A stretch of 64,000 bases of DNA from Orobanche coerulescens. Its lineage: Eukaryota; Streptophyta; Magnoliopsida; Lamiales; Orobanchaceae. The notes beneath the pieces were generated by a model that had not been told where the DNA came from, made no database searches, and saw nothing but the letters and a program-made list of their open reading frames with translations. The translations under genes were made by a program, and so were the position numbers. The stretch is taken from assembly GCA_033398695.1 (NCBI GenBank), contig CM065804.1, positions 39,075,501 through 39,139,500 on the forward strand, given 5' to 3'. Shown here in pieces: positions 42,828 to 54,635 of this stretch; position 1 is the first letter of the stretch; each line of letters begins with the position of its first letter.

Positions 42828-44540
42828 TTGCAGAAAAGGTGGAAGGACTACAACCACATCTCCACAAGCTCAAACTTTGGAGGTGAAGAATGGTTTGTAG
42901 ATTCTGGATGCTCGAGGCACATGACCGGGAACAAGAAGATGCTGACCAAATATACCAAAGAAAGAGGTCCAGACGTAACATTTGGAGATAGCTCTAGAGG
43001 ACAAACGAAGGGCTTTGGAGAGCTGCATCGAGGAAATATTGTGATATCCAAAGTTCATTATGTCAAAGGGTTCAAGTACAATCTCCTGAGCATAAGCCAG
43101 TTTTGCGACGAGAAGAACCTAGTAGTCTTCACCATCTGGAAATGCATGGTAATAGATATCTTATCTGGAGAAGTGAAGCTCCAAGGTAACATAAGGAGAG
43201 ATGTCTATATGATAGATTGGAACACAGGAACTCCCAACACCTGTTTTCTATCTAAGACAGTAGCTGAGAACGGATGGTTGTGGCACAAAAGACTATGTCA
43301 CCTGAACTTCAAAGCCATCAACAAGATTAGTTCTCAGAAGCTGATCAGAGGACTTCAAATGAAGCATTCAAGAAGGAAGCGCTTTGTGATGCATGTCAGA
43401 AAGGAAAGCAGACCAGAGCATCATTCAAGCCAGTCCAGCCTACAACTCTAACAACAAGGATCTTAGATCTACTTCACATGGATCTATTTGATCCTATCAA
43501 GCCAAGGACTTTGAGCGGCCGAAAGCATGCACTTGTTGTAGTAGATGATTACTCAAGGTACACTTGGATTATATTCCTATATAAGAAGAGTGAAACCTTG
43601 ACCAAGCTACCTGAGCTGCTGAGAAGGATCCAGAATGAAAAATCCCTATCCATCATCAAGATCAGATCAGACAGAGGAGGAGAATTTCTCAACAAGGCGA
43701 TCACTGATTACAGCGATCGGAATGGGATCTAGCATGAGCTCTGCGGCCAGATCCCCACAGAATGGCGTTCTTGAAAGAAGAAACAGAACCACGAAGGAAG
43801 CGGCAGTCCATGATTGCGAAGCGGACCTGCCCAAGAGGTTCTGGGCTGAAGCTGTCAACACAGCTTGCCATACTCAGAACAGGAGTATGATAGTAGGGAG
43901 ACATGGCAAAACTCCCTATGAGGTTTGGAATAATAGAACTCCTACTGTTGCTTATTTTCATGTTTTTGGTTGTAAGTGTTTCATCCACAACAATGGTAAA
44001 ACACAACTAAATGCCTTCGATGCTAAAACTGATGACGGTCTCTTTATGGGTTACTCTCAAAGAAGCAAGGCATATAGAGTATTTAACAAAAGAACCTTAG
44101 TTGTGGAGGAAACACCCCATGTTGTTTTTGATGAATCTACTGTTGAGTACAAGAAGCAAGTTGAGTTAATTGAGAACAAGCTCAAATCAGCAACCCTTGA
44201 AGAAGTCATTATTCATGACACTGGAATGGTGGACTCACCTGCAGACCAGCCTCATGACCCAACTGCAGCTGCTGAAGACCCAACTGCAGATCAGACAGGA
44301 TCACCAAACCTATCTGATCCGGTTGCCGCTGATGAAGACCCAGCTGTAGCTGATAAAGACTCATCTGCAGATCAGACCCAAGCTGCAGATGACAAGACGG
44401 TAGCTGATCCAGTTGCAGATCAGATCCCATCTGATGCAGAAATCCACCAGATCAATCCAACAGGGGGAACAGACCCAGAAGAAGATGATATCCCCAATGG
44501 CTCAAAGACCATCCAATCCAGCAAATCATCGGGAAGCTGA
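42828..44540 (+). pseudogene. RLC3 pol: protease and integrase (interrupted)
   Basis: Protease has an intact active site, WFVDSGCSRHMTG (near 42893). The GAG-pre-integrase module starts GWLWHKRLCHLNFKAI (43270), then a frameshift near 43350 garbles the Cys pair. The integrase core has VVVDDYSRYTW (43537) and SDRGGEF (43668). A TAG at 43730-43732 and a further frameshift precede PQNGVLERRNRT, which keeps the third catalytic Glu. The C-terminal linker is unusually rich in ADQ/DP repeats (44250-44420). Confidence 0.85.
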
Positions 44541-44581
44541 CTGATGGAGTTCAGACTAGACAGTCAACTCTACCCGCAGGA

Positions 44582-46150
44582 ATGGCTATGTTCTCTTGCT
44601 TTATGTCACAAGTTGAACCCAAGACAACAGAACAAGCGTTAGAAGATTATTCCTGGATAAATGCCATGCAAGAAGAATTGGAGCAGATGGAAAGAAACAA
44701 AGTTTGGGAACTAACAGACAGACCTGATCACAAGAAGGTTATTGGCACCAAATGGGTGTACAATAATAAGAGTGATGAAGACGGAGCTGTTGTTAGGAAT
44801 AAGGCCAGACTTGTAGCAGAAGGGTATGCACAGTGTGAAGGAATAGATTTTGATGAAACCTATGCACCCGTTGCAAGACTAGAGGCCATCAGACTATTCC
44901 TTGCATATGCTGCATTCAAAGATTTTGAAGTTTATCAGATGGACGTAAAGAGTGCTTTTCTAAATGGTGTTCTAGAAGAAGAAGTCTATGTAGAGCAACC
45001 CCCAGGTTTTGTCAAAGGAGACAAAGTCTACAAGTTGTTGAAGGCTCTCTATGGACTTAAGCAAGCACCTAGAGCATGGTATGAAACATTGTCTGTGTTT
45101 TTTGAGAAGAATGGTTTTTGCAAAGGGAAGGTGGACAAGACCCTATTCAGAGTGGAGCACGAAGGCCACATATTAATAGTCCAGATATATGTGGATGACA
45201 TCATATTCGGCTCAACCAATCCAGAGTTATGCGAGAAATTCTCCAACCTCATGCAAGGAGAATTTGAGATGAGTATGATGGGAAAGCTTAACTTCTTTCT
45301 CGGATTACAAGTTAAGCAGATGGAAAAAGGAATTTTCATCAACCAAGCTAAGTATACCAAAGACCTAATCAAGAGATTCGGAATGGAATTAGCCAAGCCA
45401 GCAAGAATCCCTATGAGCACAAGTACTCACCTGGATGCAGACGAGGCAGGCATATCAGTAGACTCAACTCACTACAGAGGACTCATTGGATCTCTTCTGT
45501 ACCTCACTGCAAGCAGTCCAGACATATCCTATGCCGTAGGAGTTTGTGCATGATTCCAGTCCAAGCCGAAGCAATCATACCTAGATGCAGCCAAGAGGAT
45601 AATCAAATACCTTAAGTCTACAGTCAACGTTGGACTATGGTATCCTAAGGACAACAACTTCGGGCTGTCAGGATATTCAGATGCAGACTTCGCAGGATGC
45701 AAGATTGATAGGAAAAGCACTAGTGGAACGTGCCAATTCCTAGGAACCAGACTGATATCCTGGTTTAGCAAGAAGAAGGTTTCTAACTCTATCTCCACCA
45801 CAGAGTCAGAATACCTAGCTGCAGGTAGCTGTTGTGCCCAAATCTTATGGATCAGACAACAGTTAAGGGACTACAATATAATCGCCAATGAAGTTCCTAT
45901 CTGGTGTGACAACAATAGTGCTATTGCAATAACCAACAATCTGGTTTTGCATTCAAGGACGAAGCACATTGATGTTAAGCACCACTTCATCAAAGACCAT
46001 GTGCTTAACAAAAGGGTTAGAGTTGAAAGAGTCAGCACAGACTACCAAATAGCTGACATCTTTACCAAACCCTTGCCAGAAGAAAGGTTTTTGGAGCTAA
46101 GCAGAGATCTTGGATTACTAGATTGGGAATCTAGTACAGAAGCAAGCTGA
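44582..46150 (+). pseudogene. RLC3 pol: reverse transcriptase and RNase H (one in-frame stop)
   Basis: The RT runs from about 44610: [40 protein letters not shown], the catalytic YVDDIIFGS (near 45190) and [25 protein letters not shown] at 45551-45553 stands where copia elements normally have an Arg codon (CGA to TGA is a CpG transition). The same frame then reads on through RNase H: GYSDADFAGC, KSTSGTCQFLG, WFSKKK, ESEYLAAG, HSRTKHIDVKHHFIKDHV and IADIFTKPL, ending TGA at 46150. Only this stop separates it from an intact RT-RNase H. Confidence 0.9.
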
Positions 46151-46701
46151 AGTAGATCAGAGGAAGGACAGACCCAGCTGACTGAAGAATCAGATCCTAG
46201 CTGATGCAGATAAGAAGACAAAGGACGGACAAAGGAACCTAGCTGATCAGAATCCCAGGCGAGAAGTCCATGAAGTCAACTCACCTGATGCAGAGCGGTC
46301 AACAGTCAACAGTCAACAAGTCAAACCAGCTAAGTTTTCTAAACACAACCGACCTCTGAATATTTAATTATTATCTGCCTTATGTATAACAATATTATAT
46401 TAATTTCTGATTCACAAGTGGCATTTTAAATACACGTGTCAATCGCTTATTAAATCGACCTCCACGGTGGCCAATCAAAACCAACCGTCAAAGTTTAAAA
46501 TGGACCACCGATTCAAATTTGAAATTCAAAAGAATCTCAAAAGGCGTACCACCGTTTCAAATATATAAATAAATTAATCCATACGTCTTTTCATCTTCTT
46601 TATAAGGAAATAAACACCTTCACTTTACCTTTTACGCTTACCCTAGATCTACAGAGCAAAAATTTACAGAGCAAAAATTCTTGAACTCCAAATTTGCATA
46701 A
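46151..46701 (+). other. RLC3 spacer between pol and accessory ORF
   Basis: No coding potential. Contains repeats of GATCAG/AGCTGA and GTCAACAGTCAAC and then an AT-rich stretch with a TATA-like TATATAAAT near 46561 and CTTTATAAGG near 46598. It could house a promoter or splice site for the accessory ORF; I cannot decide which. Confidence 0.4.
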
Positions 46702-49700
46702 ATGGAATCGTACTTCGAAGGCGTCAACCTAAAGGCGGTCAAGGACCAGATTATTTTCTCACTGGTCGTCGATTTTGAAGGCTTATTGGAAGCTAATCTG
46801 GAGGATTACGACGTGCTTGACCTAATTCGCACGATGAACCTCAATGGGATCTACCCATTCCTAGACATCAATCCCCAACATTTGTACAAGGAAGATGTTA
46901 TCGCGTTCTACCGCGAAGCCTATTTGATTCAGGATGGAATTCGGAGCACAGTTGGCGGAATACCAGTCGAAATATCACGTGAGTCGATTCGCAGAGTGTT
47001 TGGTATGAAACACCATGGTATAGCTGTCGAAGCTTTCAAGCAGTCCGCCGCCGAAACCTAGAAGAAGATCAAAGTGGAGAATTTGCCGGAAAAGCTGAAA
47101 CTCACTGCTAAAATAAGTGAGATTAAGAAGGTTTATCATTTTGTGTTGGACATAACCAACAAAATCATAATAGGAATGGCCGGCAGTTATGATCAACTGT
47201 CGTCAGCGAAGTTCATGATGCTGGGAGCACTAATTCAAGATGAGGAAATTGACTGGGCAGATTACATATTTAGGCAACTCGTTCGAGAAGTCAACAAAGC
47301 CGAATGTCTTTCTGATGAAAAAAGATTTAAAACCAAGCTGGCGTTCGGAACGCAGCTGAGTTGGTTCCTTGAGAAGACAGGTGCAGCGAAGGGAAGTATT
47401 GACCCCTTCCACCCCAACAAAGAGACGTTAAGAAAACTGGGAGGCACAAGGAGAGCAGCTCAGATGCTGAAGGAGCTGCCTGACACAAGGACCTACCCGA
47501 GATACTATTCGTCATGCGAGTCGGACCGACCTGCAGCCGAGAATCCAACTGCAGTGGAGTCGGACTCCGAGTCAGATGACACTCCCATTGCAGTCCGATT
47601 TAAGAGAAGGGGACCAGCCCCTGAAGGACCTTCCATCATGCAGTCATCCCCAGAACCCTCTCCCAAGAGAGCCAGGCGACTTCAATTCAGTGAGGAAGAG
47701 CAATCAGATCACCAAGCCAGCCCTGCAGCCAGGTCACCTACTCACCTGGAAGACCAACCTGCACCCGGCAGTCTGGAAACTCAGATAGTGGTTGTCCTCA
47801 CTCCAGCCTACATCCCTGAGGAAGAAGAAGCAGGTCTAATCGTTTCAATCCCTGAAGCGAATTATACATTTAACCTACTGGAACATAATGTTTTCAATCT
47901 ATCCATCGAACAATTACAACTTGTTAAACCTCTAGCCTTAAAACAATCGTTCCTTGAAGTTTTTGAAGAATGGAAATTTTTGAAATCCCTATCTTTTGTC
48001 AAACTTCAAACTTTCATTGGCACTTGTGGTTGGGACTATCCCCAAGCCACGGAGGATGTGCTGATAGATTTTTGTAAGACATCAGACACAATTTTGATCC
48101 TTCAGGAGGACTGGTTCATGTCTCATTTTAAAACCAACATGGACCAGTTCATCCACTGCATTATGCTTAGTATTTTTGATGGATCTTATGAGAAAGCTGT
48201 TGAGGAGGAAGTTGAAAAGGAAATAAGGATTGAGGAGGTAGATGGAGATGAAGAGGTTGTTGTTTCAGACGATGAAGAGGAAGAGCAGGAAGATAGAAGA
48301 AAAGAAGAAAAGATTTTAGTTGAAAATCAGCCTGAGGAAGTTGAGAAAACAGAAGAGTTGAATGAAGAAGAAGAAGAAGGAGAAGAAGTAGAGCATGATG
48401 AAGGAGAGGAGGATAATGATGAAGGTGAAAAGGATGATGAGGATGAAGGAGAAGGAGAAAAAGATGAGAATGATGATAATAATGATGATGATAATGCTGA
48501 TGATGAGGATGATGACAAGGGTGAAGGAGGAGATCAAGGAGCTGAGAAAGAAAAAGAAAAGGATGAGGAAGAAAAAGAAAAAGATGAAGAAGAGAAGGAG
48601 AAGGAACCAAAGAGAGAACCTGAAGCCGAAGCTGCAGACGGGGCTGGGGCACCTGCCCGGTACACCAGCCTAGACGCCGAACTGGCTGAGGACTCCAGAT
48701 CCGGGACCCCAGAAAATACCCCATCCGGAGTACCAGCTGCAGATAAGAGCCTGCAGTCGAGTGGCTCAATTGCAGAAGGATCAGGCGAGCACTCTCCACC
48801 AGCCCAGATCTCACCTGTCGTGACTGAGCGGATCAGGCAGATTGTGAAGGATACGATTGGAGAGCTGCTGGCATCTCAGGTCACTCCTGACCTCCAAACC
48901 ATCAATGCAAAGATTGACACATTACTGCAGAGAGAAGTTCCTCAGCCTCCTCCCCCCACCAACAACAACAGAATGCCTTTTGGCATGTCTGACTGGATAT
49001 GCAGGATAGAGCAGCAATTGACTACTTTAGTTGATACTGGCAAAAAGGGGGAAGATAGGCCCCAGGGGGAAGGAAGTATTCAAGGAGAGATAAGGGAGGA
49101 ACTTAGGACGAAGAAGAGGCAGGATGTCCAACTGATCACTGCTGGGACATCCTCAGCCAAGAGGAAAGGAGGAGCAGAAACAGAAGATCAGGCTGACCAG
49201 CCTGAAGGCAAGAAGAGGAGGACTAGAGGAGGTTTTGAGCCTACTCTAGAATGGGAAGGAAAGGAGTTGTGGTTTGTGGAAGATTTTGTTCCATATGAAG
49301 CTCTGGAAATGTGAGGATCTGCAAGAAAGAAGTTTATCAGAGACTACTACATCTGGGAAATACTCCAGGATGATAAGATCTCCCCACAACAGATCTTCAT
49401 AAATTTCATGGAAGAATCCCATCCGCAACTCTGGGCTATTCTGAAGAAACATGGTGAGAAACTAAATGCCTATCCCATGATTTCTTCATTCGCTGCCAAA
49501 GATCCTCCTACTTTGGAAAGAGGAGGTGCGTTGGATGAACTTGCGCTTCAAAGGAAAATCAAGAAACTATGTCTTGAGAATAGATTTTCATCCCAACAAG
49601 AACAAGACTTCGCAGCTCTTGTCGTGAAAAGGAAGTATGGTCTTGCCCCAGTCAAGATAAGACCAATCGGAGCTAAACCCTTCAAACCTGCCAAACAGCC

Positions 49701-49731
49701 TATTCATAGAGGCAGAGGAAGAGGCAGATGA
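46702..49731 (+). pseudogene. RLC3 accessory ORF after pol (1009 codons, two in-frame stops)
   Basis: One reading frame starts at ATG 46702 and ends in TGA at 49729-49731, interrupted only by TAG 47059-47061 and TGA 49312-49314. At the second stop the RLC1 copy has a Trp codon. Regions in order: a globular N-terminal part (about 1-330; MESYFEGVNLKAVKDQIIF), similar in style to the plant transposon-associated domains annotated near retroelements; a Ser/Pro/acidic linker; a second folded-looking part (430-490); a very acidic Glu/Asp/Lys tract (about 490-640, coiled-coil-like); a Pro-rich linker; an NLS-like KKRRTRGG; a Trp-rich block; and an RGRGRGR tail. Sireviruses often have an extra ORF here, sometimes called env-like. 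I see no signal peptide or membrane segment. Function unknown. Confidence 0.75.
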
Positions 49732-49936
49732 CTTTATTTCTTTGTACTTGTAATTTTATTTCTGTACCTGTAAAAACTTTCTTGTAAATTTCAATCATAA
49801 TCAAGTCAGAAAGTTTTATAACAGACTGTTGAATGACAATTTCCAGTTGTCTCAATATTAGACTGATTTTAGTTTGTGTCTTCCACTAAAGTGCAGACTT
49901 GTTCATTTGAATACTTGTTTAAGTTTTGTCATCTTC

Positions 49937-49951
49937 AAAATAGGGGGAATT
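49937..49951 (+). other. RLC3 polypurine tract
   Basis: AAAATAGGGGGAATT immediately precedes the 3' LTR at 49952. The 49732-49936 interval is 3' UTR. Confidence 0.85.
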
Positions 49952-51354
49952 TGTTAGGAATACTTGTTAGATTTTGATGATGTCATCAGTATAAATTCAA
50001 ATGTTTATTACTTGGCAAAAATGTAAGGAAGAACCAAATGAGTATCTTCCATAAGCCAAATATGTTAAGTGTAAAAACTTGGCAAAATGTAAATAAGAAC
50101 CAAATGAGTGTCTTCTATAGGCCAAAAATAAGTTAGGCTAAAAATCAGCTAAGTACTATAGATCAGCTGAGTCCATCAGAGAGGATCAGCCAAGTCAAGT
50201 CAAAGTAGCTCTGGTCAACAAAAATCATCAGAGATGTTTGACCAGACTGCAGCTATGGTACCTCAGACAAGTCACCTGACCAGGCGAGTTCTAAACAGTG
50301 AACATCAGAGAGGTCCACACTGCAGAGAAGTTAAGCTGCACAGCCTAGTCGAAGATCAGCCAAGTACTCCAAGTCCACGTCAGCATGCGTTGAAAAGTCA
50401 AGAATTACGGAAAGTCACATACAACGTGAAGAGACAAATTGGAATGATTCCCGCAAGAGATATGATTTAAATAAATCATCTAGACCCACCTTGAAGACTT
50501 TAATCGTTTTATATTCAAAAGATTCGGCGCCTCACATGCAGAGTCTTCACAACGGTCGGAAGATAAATTAAAATATGGGAATCCAGCCTTGCAACGTTCA
50601 GAAAGAAAACAATGAAGTCTCCCTCTCCAACGGACGGATTTGTTGAAATTTGCAAACGGCTATGAAGGAAAAAGCTCAGAGATAGTCACCTATAAATATA
50701 CGAAGATTTGAAGCTGAGCAACTACCGGTGCTAACATACTTTCAAGCAATCAAGCAATCTAAAGCAATCAATAGCATCGTGAAAAGAGCAGTTCTAAAAG
50801 TCCATACTTGAAGAAGCTCTTAGTTGGAGAAAGACAAAAACTCGTGTCTATAATCTTGAGTTCGGGGTACTTCACTGGTTGAAGTAAGAGACTGTAAAGG
50901 CATCCAAGGATCGAGGATCAAGAGGTGCAAGGTAGTCAAGTGTGTTAAAACGGCACGGATTTCCACTGGTTGGAAGCTGTTGTAGTTTGGTTTGAATCAC
51001 TGTAATATTTATCACTGGTTGAGAATTATAGTGAATTCATCTCCAACTGGTTTGGAGAAAAGTGGATTAGTAGAGGATTACCCCACCTCTGAGACCACTA
51101 TAATCGCCTGCGTTCTTTACTGTTTTATAGCATCATACTTTAACTGCTGCATTCATCATTTAGTGTTTCATTAGTTGTTTTGTATTCGTCATCAGTTGAT
51201 TTCCGCACATATTAAGAACAAACGACTCCAAGTCATTTGTTTATCCATCAACTGAAGAAACTTACTCTTGGTGAAAAAGAGTTTAAGAGTTTCAATAAGT
51301 CTATTCACCCCCCCCCCCCCTCTAGACTTATTCCTGGACGACTTGTGACCTACA
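49952..51354 (+). repeat. RLC3 3' LTR (1403 bp)
   Basis: Pairs with 39279-40667. The TATA box CTATAAATA is at 50690-50698 and a C-homopolymer at about 51308-51320. Ends CCTACA, followed by AAACT. Confidence 0.94.
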
Positions 51355-52896
51355 AAACTTCCGATGTTGAGTTCTACCGATTTTTTCATCGTTTCTCTCT
51401 ATATAAGGTATGTTGATGCTACTCCAGCCTTGAGTTCATGTTTATAGGATTGTTATGAATATATATCTAAGATTATTAGGCCTCATTGATGACTAAATGA
51501 ACTGAACACCATGATTTAAGAGTTTTGAGATGATTAAATCTAGGTTATTCCCTTGTTAAGACATTTATATGATGGCCTATGATTATGTTGAGTGGTATGA
51601 TAAAGTTTTTAGTGGTATTCATGTCTTCCTATTGATAACTTCTAAATACATGGGGATTAGGTGACCTAAAGTTGAAAATACTCATAATAGGTGAATGATA
51701 ATGAAGAGTATAGAAGCCTTCACCAAAAGTATAATCTTTGCCACTTTGTAGAGAATCATAAATTGAGTATCCTTCCTGTATCGATCATTGTTAGTAGATG
51801 AATGTGATGATAATATTGTTGAACTATTAGAACTCTTGTATGAGGATTGGTCATAAAGAAGCATAGGATTTTTAGTAAGGTTATGAATTAAACTTAGAAA
51901 CCCGAACAAATATGTTCATTTGTATGACGTTTTGGGTTTCGTTCATCATGATCATGTTCTTGATAGAGGCCCTTCGAGTATCTGAACCATATATATATGA
52001 GTTGATAATCACGGTTTGAGTATTAAATTGTTGATGACTTGCATGTACTTGAGTTTCGTAGACATAGTCAATCATCCCCATTATTACCATTCAATTCTCA
52101 TGATATATGTTAAGAGTCCGACTAAGTGTTCTTCGGATTGTTGAACCATCAAAACCAACCTTACATAGGATGATTAACTCAATCATAGCTTAGGAACGTT
52201 AGATGCTCGTGTGTTAGTTACATATACGCAAGTTGAACTCTTTGTTATTTCTTTTATATAAGGTTCGAGTTTTTCAAGTGGTTGATCGAAGGGACATCGT
52301 TCGAGTGTGTTGGCATTCTTCGAAAGTATTTAATCCTTGTCATCATCCTAAGGCAAGTACTTTAATTATGTTTCCGTATTAATGTCATTCATGTGATCAT
52401 GCATATATGTGTCGTTGTTGTTTGTCCATCATGTGTTGACCCAATGGGATCATCTTGGGATCTATGCTAGGGTGCGCTAGATCATAGGATGGGATTTCCA
52501 CCACGTGTTGATCCGAAGGGATCATCTTAGGGTCTAGGCAGTGAATGCTGGATCACGGATTGCCATGTGTGTGTTGAGATTGTCATGTTGTGTAATGCAT
52601 TATATGTCTTCTCGTATGAGGAGCTTGTAAGTTGTTATTATTCTTCGTGAATTGTCGAATAATATCTTGTTGTATGATTATCATACTTGTACTAGCCTCC
52701 TTTTTCTAACCCCTTCGGGCGTGGACATGTTTTTATGTTCAGGATCCAGGGGAAGGGGAAAACAATCACAGGGGCAACATGATTACGAGGGTGCATAGTG
52801 ATGTTGGCCGTCCGGAGAAGTCATTTCAGTTTGTGTTCGTTTGACATAAAATATTTATAGTGCTATAATAACCCTGAATATCTCGGGGGTGTTACA
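51355..52896 (+). repeat. RLG3 3' LTR, second part
   Basis: Continues the LTR split at 39278 and ends TCTCGGGGGTGTTACA. Without RLC3 and its duplicated AAACT the LTR is 2252 bp, matching the roughly 2250-bp LTRs of RLG2. It contains a diverged pair of GATCATCTTRGG repeats (near 52445-52555), placed like the duplications in RLG1/RLG2. The next bases, GTCTC, would be its target duplication. Confidence 0.85.
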
Positions 52897-53685
52897 GTCT
52901 CGGGATCCACACATCACTAGTCTTTCCTACAAGAGTCATGCCCAAAATCACATATTTCTTCGCATTTGCATCCATTTTAGTACATATCTGATCTGAAACA
53001 TGAGCATAGTATACATAGCCATAAATTCTGAATGAAATGTAGGTTTTTTTTCTCATAAACGAGCTCATATGGAGTTCTCATGTTGATAACTTTTGAGGGA
53101 GGGCAATTTGTTTATCACATGTCAAGCACACTGCATAGCTTCAGACCATAGCTCTACACAAAGACTCTTTGCATGCATCCAACTTCTAGTCACCTCTTGT
53201 AATGCCTCAAATTCCATTCAGCAACTCCGATTTGTTGCAATGTTATTGGACATGAGAATTGTCTTCTTATACCATGCTCCTTGCAGAAATCATCAACCTT
53301 CTTCGATATAACTTCTCATCCATTATCAGTTAGCAAAAACTTAATTCTTTTTCTAAGCTCCCCTCAACCTTCCTCTTGAATTACTTGAAGATTGAAAAAG
53401 TGTTCGACTCTTCTTTCATAAGGAGAACCCATGAAAACCTTGTATAATCATCAGTTGGTTTGTTAATAAATTAGAATGAAATAGCTCCAAAAATTTTCTA
53501 CTTTTGATTGAAGATTTGCCAAATGGAAGACGGCATGTATTACCATATTGGCAGCCTTCACAAACAACTTCATGATGAAAGTTTCCGAAGTTAGGCAGGC
53601 CATCAGCAATATTATTAGATGATATGTTTTTGAACTTTTCATAACTCATATGTGCCATGCGAGCATGTGACATATATGCTTTATC
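52897..53685 (-). pseudogene. RLC4 segment: copia integrase and GAG-pre-integrase (decayed)
   Basis: Minus-strand reading of 53673-53416 gives SHARMAHMSYEKFKNI, GLPNFGNF and CEGCQYGNTCRLPFGKSS, the zinc-binding pre-integrase module of plant copia elements. Left of it, decayed integrase sequence continues to the RLG3 boundary at 52897. The module is cut at 53685 by a LINE and continues at 57828. Confidence 0.8.
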
Positions 53686-54635
53686 TTGTTATGAATTTGT
53701 GCCCAGCCGCTAGGGACTCGGCCTCTATTTTTGGTCGAGCAAGTTGGGTCGTCTTAGATCCACTGGAGAAGATAATACTTTCTAGTTTGTTTGGTGCAGT
53801 TCAATTTTCTCATCCGATTGTTCTAGATCTAGGGTTTGCACAGCTAGTAGATTAAAATTCGTGCATTAGAATAGAACTTGTATTTGGTGATCTCTCCAAC
53901 GTTTCAGAAACGCCCGATCTGAAACTCCAGCATGCAACTCATCAGTCAACAATCCTCTACGACCCAATAGAACCGTGGAGGAAATAAGGGATAGCAGATC
54001 TGAAACAAACAAATATCTCGATTCTGTGTTGTGACCAAATATCTACTGGGCTGAATCCCAATCTCGATTCAGTTGATTTGCACTTTTCGCGATTTGTTGC
54101 TCCGGACCTTCATCTGAACTGTTGCTGATCGTTTTGGCCTAACTTGCGCTTGCGCCGCTCCGGGCTGCTGGTCATCTCTGGTCGGCGTATTGCCGGAATA
54201 ATAACATTTCACCACTGCATTCATCCCTCCACGTCAATCTAACAGTAGTATTGCATTTTAGCTTTATGTTTTGTAGGTTACCCAGCCGGATTTTCAAGCT
54301 GCTCGAAATCTTCCCGTACTGATCCCAGGCGCCGTCGGCCTACCGATCGCCTTTTCCCTCCCAAGAGACTTGTTCCCGACTTAGGAGGCGTGTACACAGA
54401 GAGTCGAGCTGGGTTTGGCTTAGGAATTGATCGGTTTCCTGCTTCCGCGGATTTTCCTGTCGAAGTCTGGTATCATTGTAATTTTCTGTTAAATTTCATT
54501 TTCGTCAGCCATATATCTACTATTTATTGTGATTTTTATGTGGTTTGCTTGCTTTTAAATTATCTTTTACATTCTCATCATATTTTCATTTTTGGCTACA
54601 CTACCACATTTTATTTTTCATAGTGTGTTTGGGTT
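53686..54635 (+). other. LINE 5' untranslated region (putative)
   Basis: About 950 bp with no convincing ORF: AT-rich to about 53900, then GC-richer with many CpG (CGCCGTCGGCC near 54328). A 77-aa hydrophobic frame at 54390-54623 has no recognisable feature. Confidence 0.5.

Larger units (their letters stand above)
39279..51354 (+). mobile_element. RLC3: complete Sirevirus-like Ty1-copia element with accessory ORF
   Basis: 12,076 bp, flanked by a perfect AAACT duplication (39274-39278 and 51355-51359), with LTRs of 1389 and 1403 bp differing by roughly 1-2%. Order: tRNA-Met PBS, gag, protease, integrase, RT, RNase H, a 0.55 kb spacer, a 1009-codon accessory ORF, purine tract and 3' LTR. Integrase upstream of RT marks Ty1/copia. 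The large post-pol ORF and long gag suggest a Sirevirus. Gag-pol holds several stops and frameshifts despite the young LTRs. Confidence 0.94.

Noticed and set aside
42405..42857. 150-aa minus-strand ORF opposite gag
   Set aside because: Antisense to the basic Gln/Arg-rich gag end; no family features.
48167..48814. Leu/His-rich minus-strand ORFs opposite the acidic tract
   Set aside because: Antisense shadows of GAA/GAT-rich codons in the accessory ORF.
46702..49731. Accessory ORF as a viral-type envelope
   Set aside because: No signal peptide, transmembrane segment or cleavage pattern is visible; only the position after pol favours it.
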